A DNA stretch of 64,000 bases from Sellimonas catena (GCF_045063725.1 NZ_CP173695.1); one strand, 5' to 3'. Positions 33,830 to 42,595 are shown, counted from the stretch's first letter. Notes: a model not told the origin generated them from the sequence alone. Made by a program: numbers and translations.

Positions 33830-35488
33830 ATGGCAAAAGGACAGGAGGAACTGCTTCGGCAGTACCGGGAGCTGGACAGGGACTGCGCACTGTTATCCAG
33901 ATTTCAGCTGGATGAGAGACAGGCGGGAGGCAGACTGTTCCTCCCGACAGAAGAGCATATGAAACAGGCATGGAGCAGGTGGGCGGAGTTGAGAGACAGG
34001 GCGGATGCTCTGGAGGAGCCGGACAGAGTTTTCTCCATGGTAAAACATCATTTTCAGGATTTTCTGGATTCCCTGGAATATACACTGCGTGATAAGGAAG
34101 AGCATCCGGAGGCGGATCACCTGGGTGTGCACTGGGAAATCGAGAATACTTCCCGGCTGAACCGGCATCCGGACGAGGAACGGTGTCAGGGGCTGACGGA
34201 CTATCTTCGTGAGATCTGTGAGGCAAAGGATAGCGTGCTGGAACTGATTCAGGCAAGGGCAGAAGGAAGCACGGGAGATCTTTCGGAAGAATTCCGGAAA
34301 GAGAGCAGAATGGTAGAGATGTACCGGACGGACCTGAAGCGGTTTTTTCCTTCCTTCCAGGACGGACAGATGGAAAGGCTGGAGAAGGCGCTGATGAAGA
34401 CGGAGACCGTTCTGAAAGAAATGGCGGCTGTCCTTCGGGATGAAGAAGCGCCGGCGTCGGAGACAGTGGAAGAAGACCTGAAGCAGACGATAAAGATGGA
34501 TGCGGACGCCTACCGGACCATTCTGCAAAAACAGATGGGAGTGTCTTTGGATGAGCTCCTGTCCTGGTATCGGGAAGAGATCGAGAAGACCAGAGCGGAA
34601 GTTTTCGAAATTGCCGGGAAATTAGATATTCCGGAACCGGTGCCGGATACAATGGAAGAGGTCAATGATATTTTGTTCAAATACGAAGGCCCTTGCGATA
34701 CTCCGGAGGAGATGCTGGACCGCGCAAACGAGTATCTGAAACGAACCAGAGCGCTGGCCCATGAGTATGTCCGGCTTCCGGAGGATGAAACGTGTATCTG
34801 TTTACCAGTGCCGGAGTGCTGCAAAGATTCCTACCCGTGGGGCGGATATGAAGGCGGAGATTTCAGTATCCGGCCGCTTGTGGGACAGATGTTTCTGAAT
34901 GTTTACAACTACAAGAATGTAACGGACGGATGGATCCGGATGAATACTCTCCATGAAGCCTATCCGGGGCACCATGTACAGTATGTGAGGGCCGTGGTTG
35001 ACGAGACGCCGGAGACGGTCAAAATCGGAGCCAAGCTGGTGCCGCTTCTGGAAGGGACCTGCCTTCGGACCGAGCGCGCATTCCAGGATATCTTCTCGGA
35101 AGATCCGTTCTTCCCGCTCTTTGTCGCATACCGGCGGCATCATGCTTCCGTGCGGATCTGTGCCGATCTAATGCTTTTTTACTATGGTGCATCGTTGGAA
35201 GAAGTAATTGAGCTTTATGAAAAGGAACTTGGATTTGACTGGGTGACAGCAAGAGGTCAGGTGAGGGCACATCAGAACTCCCCGGGATACTTTACCTGTT
35301 ACTACTATGGTATGAAAAAAATCTGTGAATGGGAGAAAGTATATGGTTTCTCCAAAAAAGAGTATACTGAGCTGTTATTTTCGGCAGGATATATCAGCAT
35401 GGATCGCTTTGAGGAACTGGTGAAGATGACAACCGAAGAACGGGAACGATATTTCCATGATTTTTCCAGTCTTCTGCAGGAAAATTAA
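33830..35488 (+). CDS. DUF885 family putative peptidase
   Basis: A 552-residue protein from ATG 33830 (AAAGGAG 8 bases upstream; an in-frame GTG at 33821 overlaps that site). The DUF885 zinc signature HEAYPGHHVQ sits near residue 380, preceded by the long helical N-terminal half and followed by LLEGTCLRTE and AHQNSPGYFT blocks. DUF885 proteins are helical metallopeptidase-like enzymes; no signal peptide is seen, so it is cytosolic. It may help hydrolyse small peptides. It stands between the hyp operon terminator and an EIIA gene. Confidence 0.85.
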   Translation: MAKGQEELLRQYRELDRDCALLSRFQLDERQAGGRLFLPTEEHMKQAWSRWAELRDRADALEEPDRVFSMVKHHFQDFLDSLEYTLRDKEEHPEADHLGVHWEIENTSRLNRHPDEERCQGLTDYLREICEAKDSVLELIQARAEGSTGDLSEEFRKESRMVEMYRTDLKRFFPSFQDGQMERLEKALMKTETVLKEMAAVLRDEEAPASETVEEDLKQTIKMDADAYRTILQKQMGVSLDELLSWYREEIEKTRAEVFEIAGKLDIPEPVPDTMEEVNDILFKYEGPCDTPEEMLDRANEYLKRTRALAHEYVRLPEDETCICLPVPECCKDSYPWGGYEGGDFSIRPLVGQMFLNVYNYKNVTDGWIRMNTLHEAYPGHHVQYVRAVVDETPETVKIGAKLVPLLEGTCLRTERAFQDIFSEDPFFPLFVAYRRHHASVRICADLMLFYYGASLEEVIELYEKELGFDWVTARGQVRAHQNSPGYFTCYYYGMKKICEWEKVYGFSKKEYTELLFSAGYISMDRFEELVKMTTEERERYFHDFSSLLQEN

Positions 35489-35579
35489 AGGGAGACAGGA
35501 CTTATGAGCTCGCGCCTACATAGGGACGCAGAAGATAGAGCTGGTTGTAAATCAAAGTATTATTCTAGGAGTCAGAGAG

Positions 35580-36032
35580 ATGTTAAAAGAATTTGTGGAA
35601 AAGAAACATTATAAATTTGCAAAGAGTGCAAAAGATTGGAAAGATGCAATCCGAATGAGCTGTGAAGTTCTGGAAGCGGACGGAACAGTGGAGGAAAATT
35701 ATAAAGAAGACCTTATCAAATGTGTCGAAAAATATGGTCCCTACATTGTAATCATGCCAGGGCTTGCGATGCCACATTCGCAGGAATTTGCAGAAGGCGT
35801 ACATAAGACAGAGATTGCCTTTATGAAGCTGGATCAGCCGGTAAGTTTTGATCCGACTGACCATGATAAGGATGCCATTCTGTTTTTCACACTTGCTTCC
35901 TGCAATACGGATCAGCATCTGGACAATATGTCAAGACTTGCCGAGATGCTTTCAAATGAAGAACTTGTGGAGGAACTGAAAGAAGCAAAAGGTCCGGAAG
36001 ATCTTCTGGCACTTGAGGAAAAATACTTTTAA
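35580..36032 (+). CDS. PTS EIIA component, ascorbate (UlaC)-type
   Basis: A 150-residue PTS EIIA of the mannitol/fructose fold. The phosphorylated histidine is in PGLAMPHSQEFAEGV; YGPYIVIMPG before it is typical of UlaC/SgaA proteins. It would pass phosphate from HPr to an EIIB, but no EIIB or EIIC gene is present here. AraD, the homologue of UlaF, follows 173 bp downstream, so both may belong to an ascorbate-like or pentitol route whose transporter lies elsewhere. AGGAG lies 8 bases before the ATG. Confidence 0.87.
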   Translation: MLKEFVEKKHYKFAKSAKDWKDAIRMSCEVLEADGTVEENYKEDLIKCVEKYGPYIVIMPGLAMPHSQEFAEGVHKTEIAFMKLDQPVSFDPTDHDKDAILFFTLASCNTDQHLDNMSRLAEMLSNEELVEELKEAKGPEDLLALEEKYF

Positions 36033-36075
36033 AGGAAGATTCCTGCTCATTTTAAGATCATTCATCCCCAAAATA

Positions 36076-36105
36076 ATGACAAAAAATTATATACAATGGT
36101 ATAAT
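36076..36105 (+). promoter_or_regulatory. Promoter of araD
   Basis: ATGACA (36076-36081), 18-bp spacer, TATAAT (36100-36105), about 100 bp before the AraD start. Confidence 0.55.
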
Positions 36106-36205
36106 TGAAAGTAAGCGGAATCGATATTATAAAAAAGGGATGATTGTATCGACAAACCGCGAGATTAACAAAGTAGTATTATATACGATTACGGAGGAAT
36201 AAAAA

Positions 36206-36892
36206 ATGCTGGAAGAATTAAAACAGATTGTTTACGAGGCAAATATGGATCTCCCGAAATATGGATTGGTTACATTCACATGGGGGAATGTAAGTGCGAT
36301 TGACCGGGAAAAAGGGTATTTTGTAATCAAGCCAAGTGGCGTGGATTATGACAAACTGAAACCGGAAGATATGGTTGTAATGGATCTGGAAGGAAACAAA
36401 GTTGAAGGAAAATACAACCCTTCTTCCGATACAGCGACACATCTGGAGCTTTATAAAGCATTCCCGAACATCGGAGGCGTAGTTCATACCCATTCTCCGT
36501 GGGCAACAAGCTGGGCACAGGCGGGAAGAGGAATTCCGTGCTATGGAACGACACATGCAGACTACATGTATGGTGAAATTCCATGTGCGCGCTGTCTGGA
36601 AGGAAAAGAATTTGATGAGTACGAGAAAAATACAGGCCTTTTAATTGTAGAAACATTCAAGGAGAAAGATTACGAGGCTGTTCCGGCGGTACTCTGCAAG
36701 AACCATGGGCCATTTACATGGGGCAAAAATGCCCATGAGGCTGTACACAATGCCGTTGTCCTGGAAGAAGTGGCGAAGATGGCAGCCCGCTGTGAGATGA
36801 TTAATCCGGAAGTAAAACCGGCACCGCAGGATCTTCAGGATAAACACTACTACAGAAAACACGGAGCAAACGCATATTACGGACAGAACTAA
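36206..36892 (+). CDS. araD: L-ribulose-5-phosphate 4-epimerase
   Basis: A 228-residue class II aldolase-fold enzyme. SxGNVS is represented by FTWGNVSAID, the phosphate site by PSGVDYD, the zinc ligands by VVHTHSPWAT and CKNHGPFTWG, and the C-terminal HYYRKHGANAYYGQ is characteristic of AraD/UlaF/SgbE, not of fuculose aldolase. It converts L-ribulose-5-phosphate to D-xylulose-5-phosphate. ACGGAGGA lies before the ATG. No araA or araB is adjacent. Confidence 0.93.
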   Translation: MLEELKQIVYEANMDLPKYGLVTFTWGNVSAIDREKGYFVIKPSGVDYDKLKPEDMVVMDLEGNKVEGKYNPSSDTATHLELYKAFPNIGGVVHTHSPWATSWAQAGRGIPCYGTTHADYMYGEIPCARCLEGKEFDEYEKNTGLLIVETFKEKDYEAVPAVLCKNHGPFTWGKNAHEAVHNAVVLEEVAKMAARCEMINPEVKPAPQDLQDKHYYRKHGANAYYGQN

Positions 36893-36927
36893 AAGGAAAA
36901 AATGAAAAGGAAACGAGGCGAGGCAGG

Positions 36928-37647
36928 ATGATCCGGGCAGTGATCTTTGATATCGATAATACCATGTATAATTTTGACCGCGCGCATGCAGCAGCAATGG
37001 AGGCGCTTTTCCGGTATGGGAATCAAGCACTCTCTCTCGAACCGGGTTCCATGAAGGAAGGGCTTTCTGCAGCACAGAAGCTCATCCTGGACCGCCTTGG
37101 AACGAATTCCTCAGCGATACACAACCGGCTGATCCGGTTCCAGACCTTTCTGGAATCCATGAAAAACGTAGATCTGACCAAAGCGCTGGAGATGTATCAT
37201 ACATACTGGGATACACTTCTGGCTGTGATGGAGCCGGAACCGGGGCTTAAGGATCTTATTCTTGATCTTGGCAGCAGGGGAATCCGGATCGGGATCGGCT
37301 CGGATATGACAGCATACATCCAGTTCAAAAAGCTGGAGAAGCTGGGCGTGCTGGATCAGCTCTCCTTTATCGTTACAAGCGAAGAGGCAGGAGCGGAAAA
37401 GCCGTCGCCGGAGTTTTTCCGGCTCTGTGTGGAGAAGGCCGGATGTAAGGCAGAGGAATGTGTTTTTATCGGAGATAGCCTGAAAAAGGATGTGGAAGGC
37501 GCAGAAAAAAGCGGACTTTACGGGATCTGGTATCATCCGGCGCCGGAAAACCGGAAACATGATATGCAGGAAACCGGAAGCGGATATCCTGTGATTACGT
37601 CCTATGAGACATGCCTGAAAGACGGCGGATTCTTTTCGGAAATATAA
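36928..37647 (+). CDS. HAD-superfamily hydrolase (YjjG-like)
   Basis: A 239-residue HAD phosphatase. Motif I is FDIDNTMYNF, motif II IGSDM, motif III the lysine in AGAEKPSPEFF, and motif IV VFIGDSLKKDVEGA. A helical cap lies between residues 15 and 100, as in YjjG nucleotidases. The substrate is unknown. It follows araD by 35 bp and precedes a membrane protein gene by 16 bp, so the three may share a transcript. Confidence 0.88.
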   Translation: MIRAVIFDIDNTMYNFDRAHAAAMEALFRYGNQALSLEPGSMKEGLSAAQKLILDRLGTNSSAIHNRLIRFQTFLESMKNVDLTKALEMYHTYWDTLLAVMEPEPGLKDLILDLGSRGIRIGIGSDMTAYIQFKKLEKLGVLDQLSFIVTSEEAGAEKPSPEFFRLCVEKAGCKAEECVFIGDSLKKDVEGAEKSGLYGIWYHPAPENRKHDMQETGSGYPVITSYETCLKDGGFFSEI

Positions 37648-37663
37648 CAAAGGAGAAAAGGCT

Positions 37664-38467
37664 ATGGGATCTTTTACTTACCAGACAATCGTGCTTGTAC
37701 TGATCGGTGCAGCGGTATTTGTTCTTGGCACGACCAACATAAGGGGACATTTCAGAATGAAAAGACCTGGTATGGTTTTCAAAGGAAAAGTTCTGAATGC
37801 AAAGCTGGTGGAACGAAGAGATAAAGAGGACCGGCTGATCCAGCATTATTATGAACTTCAGGTGCAGTGCAGAACACAGAATAAGACATTTAACCACAAG
37901 ATAAAAAGTACAACAGAGTACGAAAAGGGAGAAGAAATCCAGCTGATGCAAAATGGCGGACAGATCACGATGGTCAGTAATAAATCCATCTCGCTTGGCA
38001 TTGCCATATTGATAGCTTTCGCCGGGATGGCACTTGCTGTATTTCCGGTAGTTTACCAGAATGCGGGAAAGAAAGAAGGATCTCTTGTACTGACTGTACT
38101 TCTTATACTTGCCGGATGCATTACCTTTTTCTCTTATATGAAAGAAAGGGGAAGAAACCTGACAGAAATTCAGGGAGAAATTGTGGATGTTCTCTATTAC
38201 CGGACCGGGGACAATAAAAGGTTTTCCAAGCCGGTAGAGTCTTATTATCCGCTGATCCGGTGCACACTGGACGGAAAAGAAAAGATTTTCCTCAGCAGCT
38301 ACAATTCCAGCCGTCCGAATGTCTACAAAGTCGGAAGGGAAATGAAACTTTTCTATGACAAAGAGACAAGAAGCATCGTTGAAAAACGGACAAGCCCGGC
38401 ACTTCTTGTGGCAGCCGCAGTTCTCTGGTGCCTCGCCCTGATTGGACTGATCAGCAGTTTTATGTAA
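37664..38467 (+). CDS. Membrane protein with two DUF3592-like domains
   Basis: A 267-residue protein with hydrophobic segments at about 8-25, 105-125, 135-155 and 245-265. Two similar extracytoplasmic or cytoplasmic beta modules lie between them (KGKVLNAKLVERR ... YELQVQC and GEIVDVLYYRTG ... YYPLIRC, each ending in a GxEIxLxxN/GREMKLFYD strand). This is the DUF3592 layout. Function unknown. An AAGGAG site precedes the ATG; a terminator follows. Confidence 0.65.
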   Translation: MGSFTYQTIVLVLIGAAVFVLGTTNIRGHFRMKRPGMVFKGKVLNAKLVERRDKEDRLIQHYYELQVQCRTQNKTFNHKIKSTTEYEKGEEIQLMQNGGQITMVSNKSISLGIAILIAFAGMALAVFPVVYQNAGKKEGSLVLTVLLILAGCITFFSYMKERGRNLTEIQGEIVDVLYYRTGDNKRFSKPVESYYPLIRCTLDGKEKIFLSSYNSSRPNVYKVGREMKLFYDKETRSIVEKRTSPALLVAAAVLWCLALIGLISSFM

Positions 38468-38482
38468 GAATAGAAAAATGAA

Positions 38483-38530
38483 GATCCCGGGTTCGCCGTA
38501 ATGGTTATGGCGGATCCGGGATCGTTTTTG
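38483..38530. terminator. Terminator after the DUF3592-like gene
   Basis: GATCCCGG (38483-38490) with CCGGGATC (38516-38523), extended by CGCC/GGCG inside, followed by GTTTTTG. The reverse side also has a T-rich flank, so it may end the XRE gene too. Confidence 0.85.
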
Positions 38531-38566
38531 TATCAGGATGGATTTCGGAGATAAATGGAAAGACGC

Positions 38567-38851
38567 TCAATCTTTGGCATATGCCACCTCCTCTATAGAG
38601 AGAAAAGGAACTTCCTCAAACAGGTCTTCCAGCTCTCCTTCGATTTCCAGTGCGATTGCAATTTTGGTGAGGGAAATCAGCGAGATCTCACCGTTTTGCT
38701 CAAACCGCTTCACAGACCCCAGGCTTACTCCTGATTTTTCGCTCAGTCTTTTCTGTGAAATTTTGCGTCTTTTACGGATGCTGCGGATGCGCGACGCAAT
38801 GAGCTGATCGATTTCCCGTGGTGTTTTGGTTAAAAAATTGTAATTAATCAT
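38567..38851 (-). CDS. XRE-family HTH regulator (HipB-like)
   Basis: A 94-residue DNA-binding protein. Residues 15-75 form an XRE domain (IASRIRSIRKRRKISQKRLSEKSGVSLGSVKRFEQ, cited by ends). The tail ELEDLFEEVPFLSIEEV resembles HipB-type antitoxins, but no HipA-like gene is adjacent. There is no Shine-Dalgarno sequence before the ATG, and a promoter placed as TTGCTT - 18 bp - TAATAT would start transcription on the A of the ATG. The mRNA may therefore be leaderless. Twin palindromes upstream look like its own operators. Confidence 0.82.
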   Translation of the reverse strand: MINYNFLTKTPREIDQLIASRIRSIRKRRKISQKRLSEKSGVSLGSVKRFEQNGEISLISLTKIAIALEIEGELEDLFEEVPFLSIEEVAYAKD

Positions 38852-38907
38852 AGCTAATATATTAGCTTAAAATGGGAAAAAAAGCAAGGGATGGCTAATA
38901 TTTTAGC
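38852..38907 (-). promoter_or_regulatory. Leaderless promoter with two AGCTAATATATTAGCT-type operators
   Basis: AGCTAATATATTAGCT (38852-38867) is a perfect 16-bp palindrome touching the start codon and covering the -10. GCTAATATTTTAGC (38894-38907) is a one-mismatch copy. Their centres are 41 bp apart, about four helical turns, on the same DNA face. This is typical of an autorepressing XRE dimer. Confidence 0.8.
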
Positions 38908-38940
38908 TTGATTTTCATAAGTACACAGGAAGCTCCATAT

Positions 38941-38970
38941 TTGACAATTCCTCCACGCCCATGTTAAACT
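38941..38970 (+). promoter_or_regulatory. Promoter of the MATE leader
   Basis: TTGACA (38941-38946), 18-bp spacer, TAAACT (38965-38970). The start near 38977 gives a leader of about 185 nt ahead of the MATE gene. Confidence 0.72.
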
Positions 38971-38976
38971 ACTTAC

Positions 38977-39127
38977 AGTTTCTCGGAGGGCTGGTACAGC
39001 GCTGACTGTGTCCGGCCGGATAAGGGGCGGTCTGAAATGTCCGTCTACGGAGGGGAAATCATTCAGAGGAAATGATGAGCCGGATAAGAGATGAGTTAAG
39101 ATACTTGTTTCTTATCCGGCTTTTTTC
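38977..39127 (+). ncRNA. Structured leader ending in an intrinsic terminator (candidate riboswitch/attenuator)
   Basis: From the promoter start the RNA can fold into GGCTGG/CCGGCC (38990-39017 region, with inner ACAG/CTGT), then GGCGG/CCGTC, then ATCATT/AATGAT. It ends in a strong terminator AGCCGGATAAG (39078-39088) / CTTATCCGGCT (39111-39121) with TTTTTT, all before the MATE ATG at 39162. GCCGGATAAG occurs twice (39015-39024 and 39079-39088), so the upstream copy can pair with the terminator's 3' arm or be sequestered, a natural switch. I recognise no known riboswitch class. Confidence 0.6.
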
Positions 39128-39161
39128 ATGAGAATACAATTCAGAACAGGGGGATGAGAGG

Positions 39162-40501
39162 ATGGATTTTCTGAACGGGAAAATCAAAACGATTTATTTT
39201 AAGTATCTGGCAGCGGCATTTGGAAGTGCCCTCATCACATCGATCTATTCGATTGTTGACATGGCGATGGTGGGGCAGTACCATGGGCCGGAAGGATCGG
39301 CTGCCCTTGCGGTGGTGGCGCCGGTCTGGAATATTATTTACAGTCTGGGACTTCTGATGGGAATCGGCGGATCGGTTCTTTTCAGTATGATCCGGGGAAA
39401 AAGCGGGGGTGAGGAAGAACTACGAAGATCCAACGAGTATTTCACGGCATCGGTGATCGGCTCGGTGATCCTTGCGGTAATTGTCTGGATGGGAATTATC
39501 TTTTTTGACAGACAGCTTTTAGTTGCATTCGGAGCGCAGGATAATACGCTGACACTTGCAAGAGAATATGTGCGCCCGATTAAAACGGCTATTCCATGTT
39601 TTCTGTTTAACCAGATGCTGGCGGCCTATCTGCGGAATGACAAGAATCCGGCCCTTGCTACCGGAGCCGTGCTTGCCGGCGGAATTTTCAATATTTTCGG
39701 GGACTATTTCTTCGTGTTTGCGTGTGATATGGGTGCGTTCGGTGCCGGACTTGCGACAGCGATCGGCTCTGCCATCAGCTTTCTTGTCATGCTGACCCAT
39801 TTCCTGACGAAGAAGAATACACTCCGCCTTGTGAAGCCGACGCGGCTTCTGTGGAAATTAAAGGAGATTACGGTAACGGGATTTTCCACCTTTTTCATCG
39901 ATGTGGCGATGGGAATTCTGACGATCCTGTTCAACCGTCAGATTGTGATTTACCTCGGAACAAACGCGCTTGCGGTCTACGGGGTGATGGTCAATATCAG
40001 TACCTTCGCGCAGTGTTGTGCCTACAGTGTGGGACAGGCCTCGCAGCGATCATTTCCACGAATTTTGGAGCAGGAAAGGGCGGACGGATCCGCCAGACGC
40101 TCAAGTACGCGCTTGGAACGGCGGCCTTTTTTGGAATCTTGTGGACGGGGCTCTGCATCTTTTTCCCGGAACAGTTTATCCGTTTCTTCATGAGCCCGAC
40201 GAAAGAAGTTCTTGCGATTGCGCCGACGATTTTCCGTTGCTATGGAATTTCCTTCCTGCTGCTGCCGCTGAATATCTTTTCCACCTATTATTTCCAGGCT
40301 CTGATGCAGCCAAGGACAGCGTTTATCGTTTCGGTGGCAAGAGGGCTTGTCATCAGCGGAATTCTGATCTATGTGCTTCCGGCCGCAGCGGGCGGAAATG
40401 CCGTCTGGTTTGCGATGCCGGTTACGGAGTTGGTAGTTGCGGTTTATGTCATCTGTGAGATGATCAAATATACAAAGAAATTAAGCGTGAAGGAGGAATG
40501 A
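39162..40501 (+). pseudogene. MATE-family efflux transporter, frameshifted
   Basis: The reading frame from ATG 39162 is a normal MATE protein (IVDMAMVGQYHGPEGSAALAV, GGSVLFS) for about 295 codons. It leaves the family after SVGQASQ and stops at 40193. The family sequence resumes in another frame (IISTNFGAGKGGRIRQTL to VKEE) and ends at TGA 40501. One base appears to be missing around 40047: CAGCGATC where CAGCCGATC would restore the frame. The repaired protein would be about 446 residues with 12 membrane segments, the usual MATE length. This is either a real recent inactivation or a sequencing error. Confidence 0.88.
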
Positions 40502-40503
40502 GT

Positions 40504-41109
40504 ATGAAGCGGATCATTACGATTGGACGTGAATTTGGAAGCGGCGGGCGCGAACTTGGCCGGAGGCTCTCCGAGGAGATGGGGATTGCCTACTACGATC
40601 AGGAGATTATTACCGAGATTGCGAACCGCACCAGCCTGTCGGAACAGTACGTTCAGGCGGTGATAGAACACCGGCCGTCCTTTTCTTTCCCGATTCATAT
40701 CGGAAGGAGCTTTTATCCGGCGGTCAGCCCGGTGTTTGAGCAGAGCATGGCTGTCTTTCAGGAACAGTTTCGGATTATCAAAGAGATGGCGTTGAAATCG
40801 GACTGCGTGATTGTCGGGCGGTGTGCGGATTATATCCTGAAAGAATACCGGCCGATGCGGATCTTTGTCTATGCGGATATGGAAAGCAGGATGGCAAGGT
40901 GCCGTGCGAAGGCTCCGGAAGAGGAAGAGATGACAGACAAGGAATTAAAGCAGCACATCCTCGGTATTGATAAAAAGCGTGCAAAATATTATGAATTCTA
41001 TACCGGACACAAATGTGGAGACAAGCTGAATTTCGATCTGTGCGTCAATACATCCGGAATTGTGATCAAAGAGATCGTGCCGGGCATGGCGGCCATGCTG
41101 AAACGATAG
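40504..41109 (+). CDS. Cytidylate kinase-like family protein
   Basis: A 201-residue P-loop protein from ATG 40504 (AGGAGG 7 bases upstream; an ATG at 40498 is too close). The nucleotide loop is GREFGSGGRELGRRL, with CVIVGRCADYIL and the DKKRAKYYEFYTG lid helix. It belongs to the cytidylate-kinase-like family 2 common in Clostridia; the true substrate is unknown. It directly follows the MATE gene, so the pair is co-transcribed under the leader RNA. Confidence 0.88.
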   Translation: MKRIITIGREFGSGGRELGRRLSEEMGIAYYDQEIITEIANRTSLSEQYVQAVIEHRPSFSFPIHIGRSFYPAVSPVFEQSMAVFQEQFRIIKEMALKSDCVIVGRCADYILKEYRPMRIFVYADMESRMARCRAKAPEEEEMTDKELKQHILGIDKKRAKYYEFYTGHKCGDKLNFDLCVNTSGIVIKEIVPGMAAMLKR

Positions 41110-41149
41110 TCGGACAAAAAGATAGGTAATCAGATAGAATTTCCGCCTG

Positions 41150-41179
41150 TTGACGCAGTATGATGAAATCCATTATAAT
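41150..41179 (+). promoter_or_regulatory. Promoter of the DUF6199-like gene
   Basis: TTGACG (41150-41155), 18-bp spacer, TATAAT (41174-41179), about 95 bp before the ATG. Confidence 0.7.
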
Positions 41180-41274
41180 TTTCTTATATAAACCTTTGTA
41201 TAGGAGAAAGGCTTTCAAATGTGGAGTAGGCGCTGTTTCTGTGAGAAATACAATCATTTGCGGGAGAGTGGGAA

Positions 41275-41481
41275 ATGAAGGATACCAATTTTATCTGGCC
41301 GGTCATTTTATTCCTTTTAGGCTTGCTTATGTTAATCAATCCGAAGCTGCTTTGGAAAATAGAAAATTGTTTTACTGTGAAAGATGGAGAACCAACGGAT
41401 TTATATATTGCATTTATGCGAATAGGCGGACTCTTATTTATGTTTGCATCAATCATTTTTTCAGTAGTATGCTTTGCATAA
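41275..41481 (+). CDS. Small membrane protein, DUF6199-like
   Basis: A 68-residue protein with two membrane helices (about residues 7-25 and 48-67) joined by NPKLLWKIENCFTVKDGEPTDLY. That connector matches what I recall of DUF6199 (PxLLWKIEHxxxVKxGEPTDLYL). Function unknown. GGGAGAGTGGGAA precedes the ATG and an own promoter lies upstream. A GGACGATTCC/GGGATCGTCC hairpin without a clear T run follows (41502-41560). Confidence 0.75.
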   Translation: MKDTNFIWPVILFLLGLLMLINPKLLWKIENCFTVKDGEPTDLYIAFMRIGGLLFMFASIIFSVVCFA

Positions 41482-41604
41482 ATCATGATGTTTAAAGAGA
41501 TGGGACGATTCCAGGAAGGATTGAGACTCTGAAAAGACTCAAATTTCAAGGGATCGTCCATTTATTGTGGAAAGAGCCGGAAAATGGAATCCCGAAGTTT
41601 CTAA

Positions 41605-42426
41605 TCATTTGAAACAACGGACTGGAATTCGAACTCTCGTAATCTGTCCTTTTTTTTCGGAGCTTCCGACTTCGTCAATGAGACGTTCCTCGCAGGCATC
41701 TCCGATGATTTCCAGCCGATTTTCACGAATGAAAGAAAAGAGCCGCTCGTAAATGGAATCCGTATCCTCCAGAGAACCCGGACCGCAGGCGGCCGCAAAT
41801 AATCCGGCAGGGATGCTGGCGTTTGCAAGGGAAGCATCCTTTACAAAGGCGACAATTCGGGAGACAGTTTTTGTCTCTTGTTTTTTGAGCTGTTCTCTGG
41901 CAGTCAGATAACCTTCGGGATAACCGAAGGTGACGTGGTTCTGCTTGCAGTGCAGATAGAAATCAAGCCAGATTTCATCCGGAATGGCCTGCCGGTCCGC
42001 TTCGAAGGGTGTGCTCTGAAAAATCAGTGTTTCCTCAAAAGAAAGGAGCTGTACGTTACGGGTATCCATGGATGTTCCCTCCTCCAGCCGGACGAGCCGT
42101 TCCTCCAGCATACCTTGTACAGACTGGAGGCTTCGGATTTTTTCAGTCAGGTTTTGCTGCTGTTCTTTCAGAAAGGACAGGGCATGTCCGGGTGTGATAT
42201 CAGCTGTATAGTCTTTGATTTTCGAGAGAGGAATCCCCAGTTCTTTTAAAATCTGAATCATTGAGATCACATAAATCTGTTCATGGGCATAGTAGCGGTA
42301 ACCGTTTGGGGCAGTGTATTTGGGGCAGAAGACGCCGATCGTATCGTAAAAGATCAGTGTTTTCCGTTTCACTTCCGAAATACGGGAAAATTCGCTGATT
42401 GTCAGAAGATGCTGATTCTGTTTCAA
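41605..42426 (-). CDS. MerR-family regulator with GyrI-like effector domain
   Basis: A 273-residue regulator starting at TTG 42426 with GGAGG 9 bases upstream. The N-terminal MerR domain (LLTISEFSRISEVKRKTLIFYDTIGV, YRYYAHEQI) leads into a coiled coil (about 85-120). The C-terminal half looks like a GyrI/BltR-type ligand domain (FQSTPFEADRQAIPDEIWLDFYLHC, IPAGLFAAACGPGS). It probably senses small aromatic or drug-like compounds. The target is unknown; no efflux gene is adjacent on its strand. Confidence 0.85.
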   Translation of the reverse strand: MKQNQHLLTISEFSRISEVKRKTLIFYDTIGVFCPKYTAPNGYRYYAHEQIYVISMIQILKELGIPLSKIKDYTADITPGHALSFLKEQQQNLTEKIRSLQSVQGMLEERLVRLEEGTSMDTRNVQLLSFEETLIFQSTPFEADRQAIPDEIWLDFYLHCKQNHVTFGYPEGYLTAREQLKKQETKTVSRIVAFVKDASLANASIPAGLFAAACGPGSLEDTDSIYERLFSFIRENRLEIIGDACEERLIDEVGSSEKKGQITRVRIPVRCFK

Positions 42427-42461
42427 TGCTGATTTCCTCCATGATCTGGTATTTATAAGAG

Positions 42462-42490
42462 ACTATACGGCGGCAGGGCGGGAATGTCAA
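42462..42490 (-). promoter_or_regulatory. Promoter of the MerR/GyrI-type regulator
   Basis: On the minus strand TTGACA (42490-42485), 17-bp spacer, TATAGT (42467-42462), 36 bp before the TTG start. The normal 17-bp spacing argues against MerR-type autoactivation at this promoter. Confidence 0.65.
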
Positions 42491-42595
42491 GAAGGGGAAT
42501 GGGAGCTGATTATAGATCATTATTGCAAGCCCAAATGTGAATTCTTAAATTACTGTCCGGAGAAAAAGTCCTGTGGGCGGTTTCCGGTAAAATAG

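Noticed and set aside
35489..35579. A possible remnant gene between the DUF885 and EIIA genes
   Set aside because: Only 91 bases, no family resemblance.
38977..39127. Known riboswitch classes (TPP, FMN, guanidine-I, yybP-ykoY, preQ1) for the MATE leader
   Set aside because: None of the conserved cores I know is present; left as an unassigned leader.
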